From: JAABSX01 sp964480455 | GTDB lineage: Bacteria; Bacteroidota; Bacteroidia; Cytophagales; Microscillaceae | Assembly: GCA_964480455.1 (NCBI GenBank) | Contig: CAYZQI010000001.1 | Location: 39,313 to 103,312 of the forward strand | Length of the DNA: 64,000 nucleotides | Direction of reading: 5' to 3' | In this document: positions 53,848-62,545 of the stretch, in pieces | Numbering within the stretch: position 1 is the first letter of the stretch | Layout: each line of letters starts with the position of its first letter | The notes under the pieces: model-generated | Told to the model about the DNA's origin: nothing | The model's input: the letters and a program-made list of their open reading frames with translations, nothing else | Database searches by the model: none | Program-made: the position numbers and the translations under genes

Positions 53848-54515
53848 CATATGAAATATTCTTGCATCTAAAAAAAGTAATCGTTTGCCCTCCGCTGTTC
53901 TAAGTGTTCCTAGAGACACACGAAACGCTCAATAAACTGAAAAACTTATGCTGTAAGCATCTGCTTCTTCCTGCATATGCAGAACAGACACCAAATTACC
54001 AAAATTACAAACTAAAACCAACATCGCATTACTCCTGCACCCGCTGTTTTTTTTGCAAAAACAGGCAAAGTCGCAGACTCTGCTCTCCATTAGTCGTGTC
54101 AAGTCATCTTTCAGAAGACTTAAAATAGCACAATCTATCTTACCAATTTAAGGAGAATCCGAAAGCGGCAATTTATTTTTAGCTCATGTCTAAAACTCTC
54201 CCTCAAAAAAACATCAATCGCCTTTTACAATCATCTCAGAGATAAAATACCTCGCAAAAAGCATCTAGTTGATAAACTTCTCATAAAAATATCTAATAAG
54301 ACTTTTTAATTGGATAATTATTCTCTGGCATTACTTAAATTTGCAACAATCACAAAGAATCTATGTTATTAATTTGATATGTAATATCATTTTTTTGAGA
54401 GGTGCAAAGCAATCATACTTTCTTTGTTTATGTAGGCTTTTGTGCCATATATGATCGATAAGAATAAGATAGAAAGCAAGGTGAAGGCATTTTTTAACTA
54501 CTTATCAGAAAATTT
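53848..54515. other. Spacer upstream of the LacI-type regulator
   Basis: 668 bp without a convincing gene. TTGG (54310-54313) and TAAATTTG (54336-54343) form a possible promoter with a long 22-bp spacer, 172 bp before the LacI-type ATG. Confidence 0.4.
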
Positions 54516-55544
54516 ATGAAAAGCGGACAAATCACGATCAAAGACATAGCCAAAGAACTCAGTATATCGCCTTCAACAGTATCTAGAGCTCTAAAAGACC
54601 ACCCTGATATTAGCCAAGAAACCAAAAAACAGGTCAATGAACTTGCCAAAAAACTAGACTACCAGCCTAACTTAATTGCACAAAGCCTGCGGCAGAGCAA
54701 AACTTTTACCTTGGGAGTGATTATCCCCCGTTTGGTGCATCATTTCTTTTCCACCATCATCAGTGGCTTAGAGTCAGTAGCCCATGAGTACAATTATAAC
54801 CTCATCATCACACAATCTAATGAAGAGGAAAAGCGCGAAATGGAAAATGTACGGGCATTGCTCTCGAGCCGTGTAGATGGTATTTTTGTGTCTATGGCAA
54901 GGCATACACAAACTATTGAGCATTTCCAGATGGTAGAAAAAAGAGGGATTCCTCTGATTTTTTTTGATAGAGTTTGTGAGGAAATCCCCACGCACCGTGT
55001 CATTATAGAAGATTTTGAGGGAGCTTTTGCGGGTGTAGAGCACCTCATCAGAACGGGCTGCAGACATATTGTCCATTTTGCAGGACCTGAAAAGCTACGC
55101 ATCAGCCAAGAACGCTTCAGAGGCTATCAAGAAGCACATCAAAAATACCAAATACCCCTCCAAGAATCGCTCATCATCCAAGCAGATAACAAATATGAAG
55201 GAGAGGAGGCTGTTCGCCAACTCTTGAAAGAAAGAAAACAATTTGATGGTATTTTCACAGTCAATGATGATACCGCTATGGGCGCTTTGCAAACATTGAG
55301 AGAGGCACAAATCTCTGTGCCTGACCAAGTTGCTTTGATTGGCTTTGGCAATGACCCACTCTGCGAAATCACGGTGCCTATGCTAAGTAGTATCAGACAG
55401 CCAGGCTTTGAAATGGGGCAGGCTGTAATGAACCTATTTCTTGAGCAATGCAAACTCATAGAAAAAAAACAAGTTTTTAGCCCCAAGACACAAGCGTTTG
55501 CTACCCAACTTGTGTTGCGTGCTACTACTCGTCCACTCTCTTGA
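54516..55544 (+). CDS. LacI-family transcriptional regulator
   Basis: 342 aa. N-terminal HTH ITIKDIAKELSISPSTVSRAL (near 6-26) and hinge helix DYQPNLIAQSLRQ. A periplasmic-binding-like effector domain follows (TLGVIIPRLVHHFFSTIISGLE ... GIFTVNDDTAMGAL ... IGFGNDPLCEITVP). It would control sugar or metabolite genes, but none with a clear link is adjacent. The gene downstream is DUF779. A symporter gene lies 1 kb upstream on the same strand and is a possible target. Confidence 0.93.
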   Translation: MKSGQITIKDIAKELSISPSTVSRALKDHPDISQETKKQVNELAKKLDYQPNLIAQSLRQSKTFTLGVIIPRLVHHFFSTIISGLESVAHEYNYNLIITQSNEEEKREMENVRALLSSRVDGIFVSMARHTQTIEHFQMVEKRGIPLIFFDRVCEEIPTHRVIIEDFEGAFAGVEHLIRTGCRHIVHFAGPEKLRISQERFRGYQEAHQKYQIPLQESLIIQADNKYEGEEAVRQLLKERKQFDGIFTVNDDTAMGALQTLREAQISVPDQVALIGFGNDPLCEITVPMLSSIRQPGFEMGQAVMNLFLEQCKLIEKKQVFSPKTQAFATQLVLRATTRPLS

Positions 55545-55599
55545 TAATAGAAGTAAAAATCTTTATATTATGTATCCAAATCTTAAAACACAAAAAAAT

Positions 55600-55968
55600 A
55601 TGAATGTACAAAGAGTAATCGTAACCGAAAAAGCCGCCACAGTCATTAGACAACTCAAAGAACAATACGGAGCGTTGATGTTTCACCAAAGCGGGGGCTG
55701 CTGTGATGGCTCTGCACCTATGTGCTATGAAAAAGGAGAATTGCGTGTGAGTGACAATGATGTGCTAATGGGCGAAATAGAAGGATGTGAATTTTACATG
55801 GCTGGTTTTCAGTATGAATACTGGAAACATACCCAACTTATCATAGACATTAGCGAAGGTAGAGGGGCAAGTTTTTCGCTTGAGATTCCCTTGGGTCTGA
55901 GGTTTGTAACCAAATCAAGGATGTTTGAGCAAAAAGAATTACAAGAACTAGGATTGCTAGCTAACTAA
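55600..55968 (+). CDS. DUF779-family cysteine-rich protein
   Basis: 122 aa. The diagnostic GGCCDGSAPMC motif (near residues 29-39) is present, along with FYMAGFQYEYWKHTQLIIDI. DUF779 proteins are usually encoded next to aldehyde dehydrogenases and are probably redox or metal-binding partners; no dehydrogenase is in this window. I chose the ATG at 55600 (MNVQRVIVTEKA), giving the usual family length; an in-frame ATG at 55570 would add 10 residues. Confidence 0.85.
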   Translation: MNVQRVIVTEKAATVIRQLKEQYGALMFHQSGGCCDGSAPMCYEKGELRVSDNDVLMGEIEGCEFYMAGFQYEYWKHTQLIIDISEGRGASFSLEIPLGLRFVTKSRMFEQKELQELGLLAN

Positions 55969-56005
55969 AAAATCACTTGAACTTTTTAGGTAAGAAACAG
56001 ATTTT

Positions 56006-56479
56006 GTGAGTAATAAACCTCCTAAAAAATTTATGCCTGAGCCTAAAAATACAACTGAGCAAGACCTAGTACAGCCTTTCACTAAGTATCAAATTGTGCT
56101 GTTTGATGGAGTTTGTACGCTTTGCAATCAAAGCATAGACTTTATCATTCAGCGCGACCACAAAAGCGTATTTAAGTTTGCTTCTCTACAATCTGATTTT
56201 GCACAAGGGCTGCTCAAAGGCTACCCCATTGATGCTCATGCACTAGATAGTGTGCTACTCATTAAAAATGGAAAACTCTACCAAAAATCAACCGCAGCCT
56301 TGCACATTGCCAGACAGCTCAAAGGGGGCTGGAAACTCCTATATGGATGCTTGATTATTCCAAGGTTTTTACGAGATGCGGTTTATCAGTTGATAGCACG
56401 CAATCGCTACCGCTGGTTTGGCAAGAAAGAAACCTGCCGTTTGCCTACTCCTGAGGAAAGAGCAAAGTTTTTAGGTTGA
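56006..56479 (+). CDS. DCC-family (DUF393) thiol-oxidoreductase-like protein
   Basis: 157 aa. The defining DxxCxLC motif is DGVCTLCN (near residues 35-42), followed by FKFASLQSDFAQGLL. GTG start at 56006; an ATG at 56033 is an alternative giving a 148-aa protein, which also fits. Function uncertain; some members act in electron transfer. Ends 9 bp from the convergent ftsI stop. Confidence 0.85.
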   Translation: MSNKPPKKFMPEPKNTTEQDLVQPFTKYQIVLFDGVCTLCNQSIDFIIQRDHKSVFKFASLQSDFAQGLLKGYPIDAHALDSVLLIKNGKLYQKSTAALHIARQLKGGWKLLYGCLIIPRFLRDAVYQLIARNRYRWFGKKETCRLPTPEERAKFLG

Positions 56480-56488
56480 GCAACTATA

Positions 56489-58603
56489 TTACTCAAGCTG
56501 AATGATAATCTTGCTCCCAACCGTCAGCACCGAGCCTGGCATGAGGCTTTGCGTTTTTACCCTGCCTCGCCCACTATAAAATACTTTTAGCCCTCTGTTT
56601 TCAAGCACATAAAGCGCATCTCTTAGGCTAAGCCCTTTTACATTGGGTACTTTGTTGGGTTCTATTTTATGCCCTTCCCAGGTTACAGCAAGTCTTTGTG
56701 GTTGAGGGCTTACCCAGTCTGTGCCATCTTCGGGCTTTACAGAGGAGATTTTGAGCGTTTGAAGAATCACTTGTGCATCTTCATAATGGCTAATTTGGTT
56801 GGTTGGTAGGTTAGTTTGATAAAGAGAAGTTTCTCTTTTGAGTATTTTTTGGCTTTGCACATCTACATCTCTGGCATAAAGCACTTCTGCAATGGTTTTA
56901 AAAACGGGCGCTGAAACATCTGCGCCATATTGGTCTGCCCCTTGTGGCTCATCTATCACCACGATACAACTGTACTTAGGGTTATCTGACGGAAAGTATC
57001 CTGCAAAAGAGGTTTTGTATTTTTTGATGTATTGCCCTCTACGGTTTAGCTTTTGCGAAGTGCCTGTTTTACCTGCAATACTAAATTGCTTGGTTTGTAT
57101 GTTTTTGGCAGTGCCGCGAAGCACCACCCCTTCAAGCATTGTCTTGATACTGTTTAGGGTTAGTTCAGAGCAAATTCTATCTTTTAATATTTCAGCCTTA
57201 AATTCTTCAACAGATTGCCCTGTTTTCTTTATTTTTTTTACTAAAAGTGGCTTTACGAGATAGCCATTGTTAGCGATGGCATTGTAAAACATTAAAATCT
57301 GTAGGGGTGAAACTCGCATTTCATAGCCTACTGACATCCAGGGCAGCGTTACACCACTCCAAGTATTATCACGTGGGTTTTTTATGTAAGGCTTTGCTGT
57401 TCCGTCTATTCTTATATTTTTCTCTAGGGGTGTGGCTAGTCCAAATTTTTCTAGGTATTGAATATATTTTTCTGATTTTCTACCAAAATGGCGGCTCACC
57501 AAACGCGAAACGCCAATATTAGACGAAAGTTCAAGTGCTTGTTGGACTGTGATTCTGCCCCAACCTCCGTAATGTGTATCGCGCATCACTCGGTCGAAAT
57601 AACGAAAAGAACCTCCTCCTGTTTCAATGGTATCTCTAAGTGTGAGAGTAGTATCTTCTAGCAATGCCATCATAGAAGCAGTTTTAAAGGTAGAGCCTGG
57701 GTCATCACTGCCTTGGTCACCGATAGCATAGTTGTAATTTTCTAGGTATTCGCCTTGTTTGATACGCCCTAGGTTTACCATTGCTTTGATTTCCCCTGTT
57801 TTTACTTCCATCACTACCACACAGCCATTGGCGGCATCATGCTGAATGAGTGCTTTTCTGAGTGTTTGGTGAGCAAGGTCTTGTAGGCTTACATCAAGAG
57901 TAGTCTGAATGTCGTAGCCATTTTGAGGTCTTATTTGTGTACCTTCATTGACGGGCTTCCATTCGCCGCCTATTATTTTTTGATAGAGTGCTTTGCCGTC
58001 TTTACCTGCCAGCTCTTTGTCAAAGCTAATTTCTAGCCCTGCACCTTTTCCATTTTCATTTACAAACCCAATGGTACGCTTGGCAAGCTCACCGAAGGGG
58101 TAGCTACGGTCTTCCATTTTTTCGAACAGCACTCCTCCGCCTAGCTGCCCTTCTTTAAAGATAGGCCATTGCGACATTTCCTTTTTGTCTGTAAAAGTAA
58201 TCAATCGGGGGCTGAGTACTAAGTAACGTTTTTTCTGGCGGCGAGCATCATTGATTTTGAGTAGGTACTCACGTGGGCTTTTGTCTTCAAAAAAAGCAGC
58301 TAGTAATTTAGAGAGAGAGTCTATACCTTGTGCATAGTTTGTTTCACTCACAATGGTGGGGTCTATGGATAGTTTGTAAAGTGGGATAGAAGTGGCAAGC
58401 AATTCGCCGTCGACCGAGTATATATTGCCTCTAGCTGCTTTTTTGATACGGTACATCAAGCCAATTTCTTGTGCTACTTGCTTCCAGTGGCTTCCTTGTA
58501 CCCATTGTATATTGATAATTTGAATGGCAATTAGACCCCCAAATACAGCAATAAGAATAAAAACTAGCTTTACTCTGGCTAGTATAGATTGTTTAATACG
58601 CAC
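56489..58603 (-). CDS. ftsI: Division transpeptidase FtsI (PBP3) with C-terminal PASTA domain
   Basis: 704 aa. FtsI cross-links septal peptidoglycan. One N-terminal membrane segment (residues ~10-30), dimerisation domain (ARGNIYSVDGELLATSIP, near 55) and transpeptidase domain with SxxK (DPGSTFKTASM, Ser near 303), SxN (LSSNIGVS, near 361) and KTG (IAGKTGTSQ, near 510). A PASTA domain (VPNVKGLSLRDALYVLE) occupies the C-terminus, ~635-704. Overlaps the ftsL stop by 11 bp. Lies 26 kb from the murC-ftsZ run, on the opposite strand. Confidence 0.95.
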   Translation of the reverse strand: MRIKQSILARVKLVFILIAVFGGLIAIQIINIQWVQGSHWKQVAQEIGLMYRIKKAARGNIYSVDGELLATSIPLYKLSIDPTIVSETNYAQGIDSLSKLLAAFFEDKSPREYLLKINDARRQKKRYLVLSPRLITFTDKKEMSQWPIFKEGQLGGGVLFEKMEDRSYPFGELAKRTIGFVNENGKGAGLEISFDKELAGKDGKALYQKIIGGEWKPVNEGTQIRPQNGYDIQTTLDVSLQDLAHQTLRKALIQHDAANGCVVVMEVKTGEIKAMVNLGRIKQGEYLENYNYAIGDQGSDDPGSTFKTASMMALLEDTTLTLRDTIETGGGSFRYFDRVMRDTHYGGWGRITVQQALELSSNIGVSRLVSRHFGRKSEKYIQYLEKFGLATPLEKNIRIDGTAKPYIKNPRDNTWSGVTLPWMSVGYEMRVSPLQILMFYNAIANNGYLVKPLLVKKIKKTGQSVEEFKAEILKDRICSELTLNSIKTMLEGVVLRGTAKNIQTKQFSIAGKTGTSQKLNRRGQYIKKYKTSFAGYFPSDNPKYSCIVVIDEPQGADQYGADVSAPVFKTIAEVLYARDVDVQSQKILKRETSLYQTNLPTNQISHYEDAQVILQTLKISSVKPEDGTDWVSPQPQRLAVTWEGHKIEPNKVPNVKGLSLRDALYVLENRGLKVFYSGRGRVKTQSLMPGSVLTVGSKIIIQLE

Positions 58604-58967
58604 CTTTTGGAATAATTATTTTTTGAACCTTTCCTTTTCCTTCTTCTAGCCCTAGTACTTTGGCTTTTTTGGCTATTTCTGTTTGTTTTCCAGTAAAAGT
58701 ATCAAACTCCGCCCTGATAGTAGTATAGTCAGCCCTGAGATTTTCTACCTCTGTTTCTAGCTTAGAGGTCTGCCGCACCATTTTTTCGGCATAGTGTGCA
58801 TTGGTAATGTATAACAAACCCAAAGCAGCCAAAAAAATAAGGTAGGGAATATACCTTGTAGGTAAGCTGGTATCTTCTATTTTTTTTTCGGTGCTGGGCC
58901 TGCTCAGATTACTCAACAAACTCCATGCACTTGTAGTATTTTTTTTACGAAAAGTGTTACTTGCCAT
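58593..58967 (-). CDS. ftsL: Cell-division protein FtsL-like
   Basis: 124 aa bitopic protein. The cytosolic basic N-terminus (~40 aa) is followed by a membrane helix (YLIFLAALGLLYITNAHYA, near 47-65) and a periplasmic leucine-zipper-like coiled coil (KLETEVENLRADYTTIRAEF). FtsL recruits FtsI via FtsQ-FtsB. The call rests on topology and on overlapping ftsI. A FtsB-like short coiled coil is not separately seen. Confidence 0.85.
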   Translation of the reverse strand: MASNTFRKKNTTSAWSLLSNLSRPSTEKKIEDTSLPTRYIPYLIFLAALGLLYITNAHYAEKMVRQTSKLETEVENLRADYTTIRAEFDTFTGKQTEIAKKAKVLGLEEGKGKVQKIIIPKGAY

Positions 58968-59821
58968 ATACTATTGCTCTTTAATGCTTCTACAAAATTG
59001 CTACATAAATCGCTCAAAAACAACTAGATAGCCTTCTTGTAAAGAAGACCAGCATAACTTTGCGCTTTGTTTGTAACATTCTGACATTAAAAGTAACTAA
59101 ATTATTTTAATTTATGATGAAAATGCGAGGAAAAAAAGTAAATTCTTGATTTTGAAGCGTATAATTTACTCAAATCACTTCAAAAACTTACTAAGTTTTG
59201 ATTGAAAATAACCAGAGATGATACCAAGCGGCGAGGAGGTATATTTTTTGAGTTTGAAATAAGACAGATTACGGAGTGCTTTTTTTTAGAAAAAAGTACT
59301 TTTTAACGTGAATTTGGCTAAATACTTGCTTACATGCATAGATAAAACCACAATCTTTAATTCCCAAAATGACCTTTTGAAACCACACAGATTGAGTAGT
59401 TTATTTATCAAAGCAATAAACTACTTTATCAGGTTTTATTTTAATTTATCCAAATATAGTATTAAGAAGATATTTAATAAACTTAAAATATCTTTTAAAA
59501 AAATATAAATAAAGTTTTTGTATTAAACTTTATTTATTTTGAAGTTTTTCACGAAACCAATTAGCACAATTCAAAATAAGTAAATGTAAGTTATAAACAA
59601 AATTTAAAACACAAAGAAACACCTACTTGTACCCTAAAATGTCAATGAAAATTATCTTTATGTGCTATAAATATGATTTTTATAATTATTTTCGTAGAAA
59701 TATATTTAATTGCACTGCAACACTACTCAGTTGGTGAGTTTTTGGTAGTGCCAGCAAATACAAAAATCAAAACAGAAAATATTATTTATTTACATTAGAA
59801 ACAAAATATTTTTTAACTTTT
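58968..59821. other. Long spacer between ftsL and the TPR kinase gene
   Basis: 854 bp, extremely A+T-rich. A 66-codon frame (GTG 59308 to 59508) is Lys/Ile/Phe-heavy and probably spurious. A perfect 11-bp-arm hairpin AAATAAAGTTT / AAACTTTATTT lies at 59507-59535. No promoter consensus found near the gene at 59822. Confidence 0.45.
59507..59535. terminator. A+T-rich perfect hairpin
   Basis: Arms AAATAAAGTTT / AAACTTTATTT with loop TTGTATT, then ATTTT. It could end a transcript that starts upstream in the spacer, or be part of a leader. Confidence 0.35.
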
Positions 59822-62059
59822 ATGCAACGCTTTATCCAATACATAATTTTTGTGAGCATACTTTTTTGCTTTGCGCAGGTAGCTGCCCAAACAGATGAGC
59901 AGAAAGTTGATGCACTATTGCGTAAAGCACAAGCTGCCAATAGTAATGAGCAAAAAATCACCCTTTTTTGCCAACTCGCTTATATCCTCAGTGAATTAGA
60001 TGCCCTCAAAGGGCTTCAATATGCCACACAAGCACTACAAATGGCTGAGCAGTTTCCTCAGAGCGAAGTCCAAATTCAAGCCCTGGTATGTGCAGCACAT
60101 CTTGCGCTTGATAACGACGAAACCAATGACGCCAGAAAATACGCTGATGATGCCCTCTCTTACATCAAAAATAATAACAACAAAACTTTGCAGATAGACG
60201 TGCTCAATCTTTCGGCACGCCTAGAGTTAAAACAAAACCGTGCAAAAGCAAATCAGGCACTTTCAAAAGCACTTGAGCTGGCTCAAAACATCAATTATAA
60301 CCAGGGGCAAGCCAAAACACATGAGCTGCTTGGAGATTGGGCATTGGCTGAGAACCCATCAGAAGCCATCAATCACTATCAGCGCGCCTACAACCTCTAT
60401 CGTGCTGAAAACCTACAAGAGCAAAGAATTTTGATGCTTCAAAAAACTGCCAAAGCGCACGCAGTCTATCGCAATGATTACCCTAATGCGCTCCGCAATC
60501 TACAAGAGGCACTCAAACTTAGCGAAACTATCAAGAATCAGCGCATTCTCTCTGAAAATCTCAATCAAATTGGAAACATACATTTTTTGTATTTACAAGA
60601 CTATAAAACTGCAGTAAAGTATTACTTACAAAGTTATGTACTTACTCAAGAGTACGATTTTCCTAACAATGGAAATACTCTTGCAGAGGCCATCAAAGGT
60701 ATCTCAGATTGTTATAATTCGCTTGCACGCCTCAGCCGCAGGCAAGGCTATGACGAAAAAGCCAATGAATTTGAAAAACTCTATGCAGCTTATCAGCAAA
60801 CTTACCAAGAGCTTGATCGCTTTCAAAGAGATGTGGCTGCTTTCAAAAAACAACAAAATACCTCAGTGGCAAGACGCTACACCGCACCAAGTCTCAATCT
60901 CAATGCGTCTGAGCAGCGTAACAACCTTAAAAAAGAGCTCGAGCGAAAAGCAGAAAACATTGACCAATTGGCAAGAGAAAATAAAATATCGCCCCTCAAA
61001 AAAGCAGAACTCAAAGCTGAAATTATGCTTGAAGAAGATAACCTAAGCCTTGGTCTGGGTACGGTAGAGGAAAATATGGGAATCACTACTAGAGAACCTT
61101 CTTCACGCAATAATCAAAATAAAAAAATTGATAAAGAACAGAACAGCACAAAAATAAAATCTAACAGTATCTTTTACAATGTGTACAGTTTTGGGGGCTT
61201 GTCGTTTGCTCTTGTAGCTATGCTTGTGCTACTTTATACAATCAATGAGAAAAATAAAAAATTTAGCCACCAAAAAACTGCCCTAGAAGAAGATAAAAAG
61301 AAAATAATTAAGGAAATTAATCAACAGAAGGTTACTATCCGACAACACTCTCAAGACATAGCAGACTATAAAACAAAAATTGAGGCTGCAAAAATAGCTA
61401 TTGCAGATGCCCACCTTGATAAAGTGCTATTGGCAGATTTGCTTAACCGCGAGATAGTACCACCTTTACAATTGATGTTCAGTGAAAGTGCTGAGAACAG
61501 GTTTAGCCCGGCAATACAACAACAGGGACATGCGATTATCAGTCTATTAAGAGGTGTACACAGTGTAGAAAAGGGAGATGCACTTGCACTACAAATTGAT
61601 AGCTGCTACCTCTACAAAATCAGCCGAAGAGCTTTTCAACGCTGCCAAGCATTGATGGCTGAGAAAAATATTCAATTAAATAATCAAATTAAACCTTATT
61701 TTTCTGTTGAAGCAGATGAGTTTTATGTAGAAGAGCTGTTTGCCAATCTGTTTTATAATTCACTAAAGTATGCACCCGAGGGTAGTATCATTTACTTAGA
61801 ATCAGAGCTGACCCGACAAGACGGCAAAAAATGGATACAAACTATTTATTCAGACCAAGGCAAAGGGCTTTCAATGAATAATCCTGCCGCTGTTTTTGAA
61901 AAATATAAATCGGAAGAGATACGTGCCTTGGCACACAGCTTCCCATACATTCATAAAATTGTGGAAAGCCATGGCGGGAAGGCTGAAATTCAGCCCGAGA
62001 ACAAAGATGGATTGGTTTTCAAGTTTACACTTCCTCATACCCCAGAATCTGAAATCTAG
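59822..62059 (+). CDS. TPR-containing, degenerate histidine-kinase-like sensor
   Basis: 745 aa. Signal peptide (FVSILFCFAQVAAQ, cleavage near 22), periplasmic tetratricopeptide repeats (~30-310), a long charged linker, one membrane helix near 450-470 (GGLSFALVAMLVLLYTI), a coiled coil (480-530), then a kinase-like region. The HATPase N-box is recognisable (ELFANLFYNSLKYAPEGS, near 637) and the G1 box reads DQGKGL (near 678). At the expected phosphoacceptor site the sequence is LLNREIVPPLQLMF (near 539), with Asn where H-box kinases have His. It is thus probably a non-phosphorylating or ATP-binding sensor. The next gene, a SpoIIE-type phosphatase, may be its partner. Confidence 0.85.
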   Translation: MQRFIQYIIFVSILFCFAQVAAQTDEQKVDALLRKAQAANSNEQKITLFCQLAYILSELDALKGLQYATQALQMAEQFPQSEVQIQALVCAAHLALDNDETNDARKYADDALSYIKNNNNKTLQIDVLNLSARLELKQNRAKANQALSKALELAQNINYNQGQAKTHELLGDWALAENPSEAINHYQRAYNLYRAENLQEQRILMLQKTAKAHAVYRNDYPNALRNLQEALKLSETIKNQRILSENLNQIGNIHFLYLQDYKTAVKYYLQSYVLTQEYDFPNNGNTLAEAIKGISDCYNSLARLSRRQGYDEKANEFEKLYAAYQQTYQELDRFQRDVAAFKKQQNTSVARRYTAPSLNLNASEQRNNLKKELERKAENIDQLARENKISPLKKAELKAEIMLEEDNLSLGLGTVEENMGITTREPSSRNNQNKKIDKEQNSTKIKSNSIFYNVYSFGGLSFALVAMLVLLYTINEKNKKFSHQKTALEEDKKKIIKEINQQKVTIRQHSQDIADYKTKIEAAKIAIADAHLDKVLLADLLNREIVPPLQLMFSESAENRFSPAIQQQGHAIISLLRGVHSVEKGDALALQIDSCYLYKISRRAFQRCQALMAEKNIQLNNQIKPYFSVEADEFYVEELFANLFYNSLKYAPEGSIIYLESELTRQDGKKWIQTIYSDQGKGLSMNNPAAVFEKYKSEEIRALAHSFPYIHKIVESHGGKAEIQPENKDGLVFKFTLPHTPESEI

Positions 62060-62545
62060 AAAACAATAATCTAAACCCTTATGTGCACCAAGGGTCAAGG
62101 TTTTTGTTTTTTTGTCTAATCAGCCTATACTACTTTCTACTTTATTTTTTTAGCGTGATGTTTTTTTATGGGTTATGCTTATATTTGTATAAATACTGAT
62201 AAAAAAGAACAGTAAATATGCGGTATGCATTCTAATATTCTTAGGGCTTAATACACTTAATTTCTCAAAGATTTGAATGTGTGAGGTTTGAAAAATAAAA
62301 TAACCTTTTGGCTTGAAGCTGCTGATTACCAGATGATTAAGACCTAACAACTAAATAGCTGATAAGCAACCTCTTTACTGAGATAACTTGCTGTGGTATA
62401 GGGTGCAAGTCGAATTGACTTCCTTGTGTCCTCTCTTGAGGAGAGGGAAGGGGTGAGGTAGCTAAAAGGGGAAATTTGACTTGCACCCGTGGTATATTTA
62501 CTCAGACGTTTCAATTTTGCGAACTGGTACAAAACATAGATAAAA
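62060..62545. other. Spacer containing the 88-bp element
   Basis: 486 bp between the sensor gene and the phosphatase gene. The main content is the miniature element at 62401-62488. Nothing else recognised. Confidence 0.5.
62401..62488. mobile_element. 88-bp miniature element, family 3, with GTGGTATA target duplication
   Basis: Terminal inverted repeats GGGTGCAAGTCGAATT against AATTTGACTTGCACCC (15 of 16 match). Perfect 8-bp direct repeats GTGGTATA at 62393-62400 and 62489-62496. The interior carries CCTCTC / GAGAGG type hairpin sequence. No ORF. Confidence 0.85.

Noticed and set aside
53881..53960. Possible tRNA or small structured RNA (CTAGAGACAC-like loops)
   Set aside because: No cloverleaf with a T-arm or acceptor stem can be drawn on either strand.
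59308..59508. 66-codon GTG-started frame before the TPR sensor gene
   Set aside because: Lys/Ile/Phe/Asn-heavy composition expected of A+T-rich DNA; only the hairpin behind it argues for it. Mentioned under the spacer instead.
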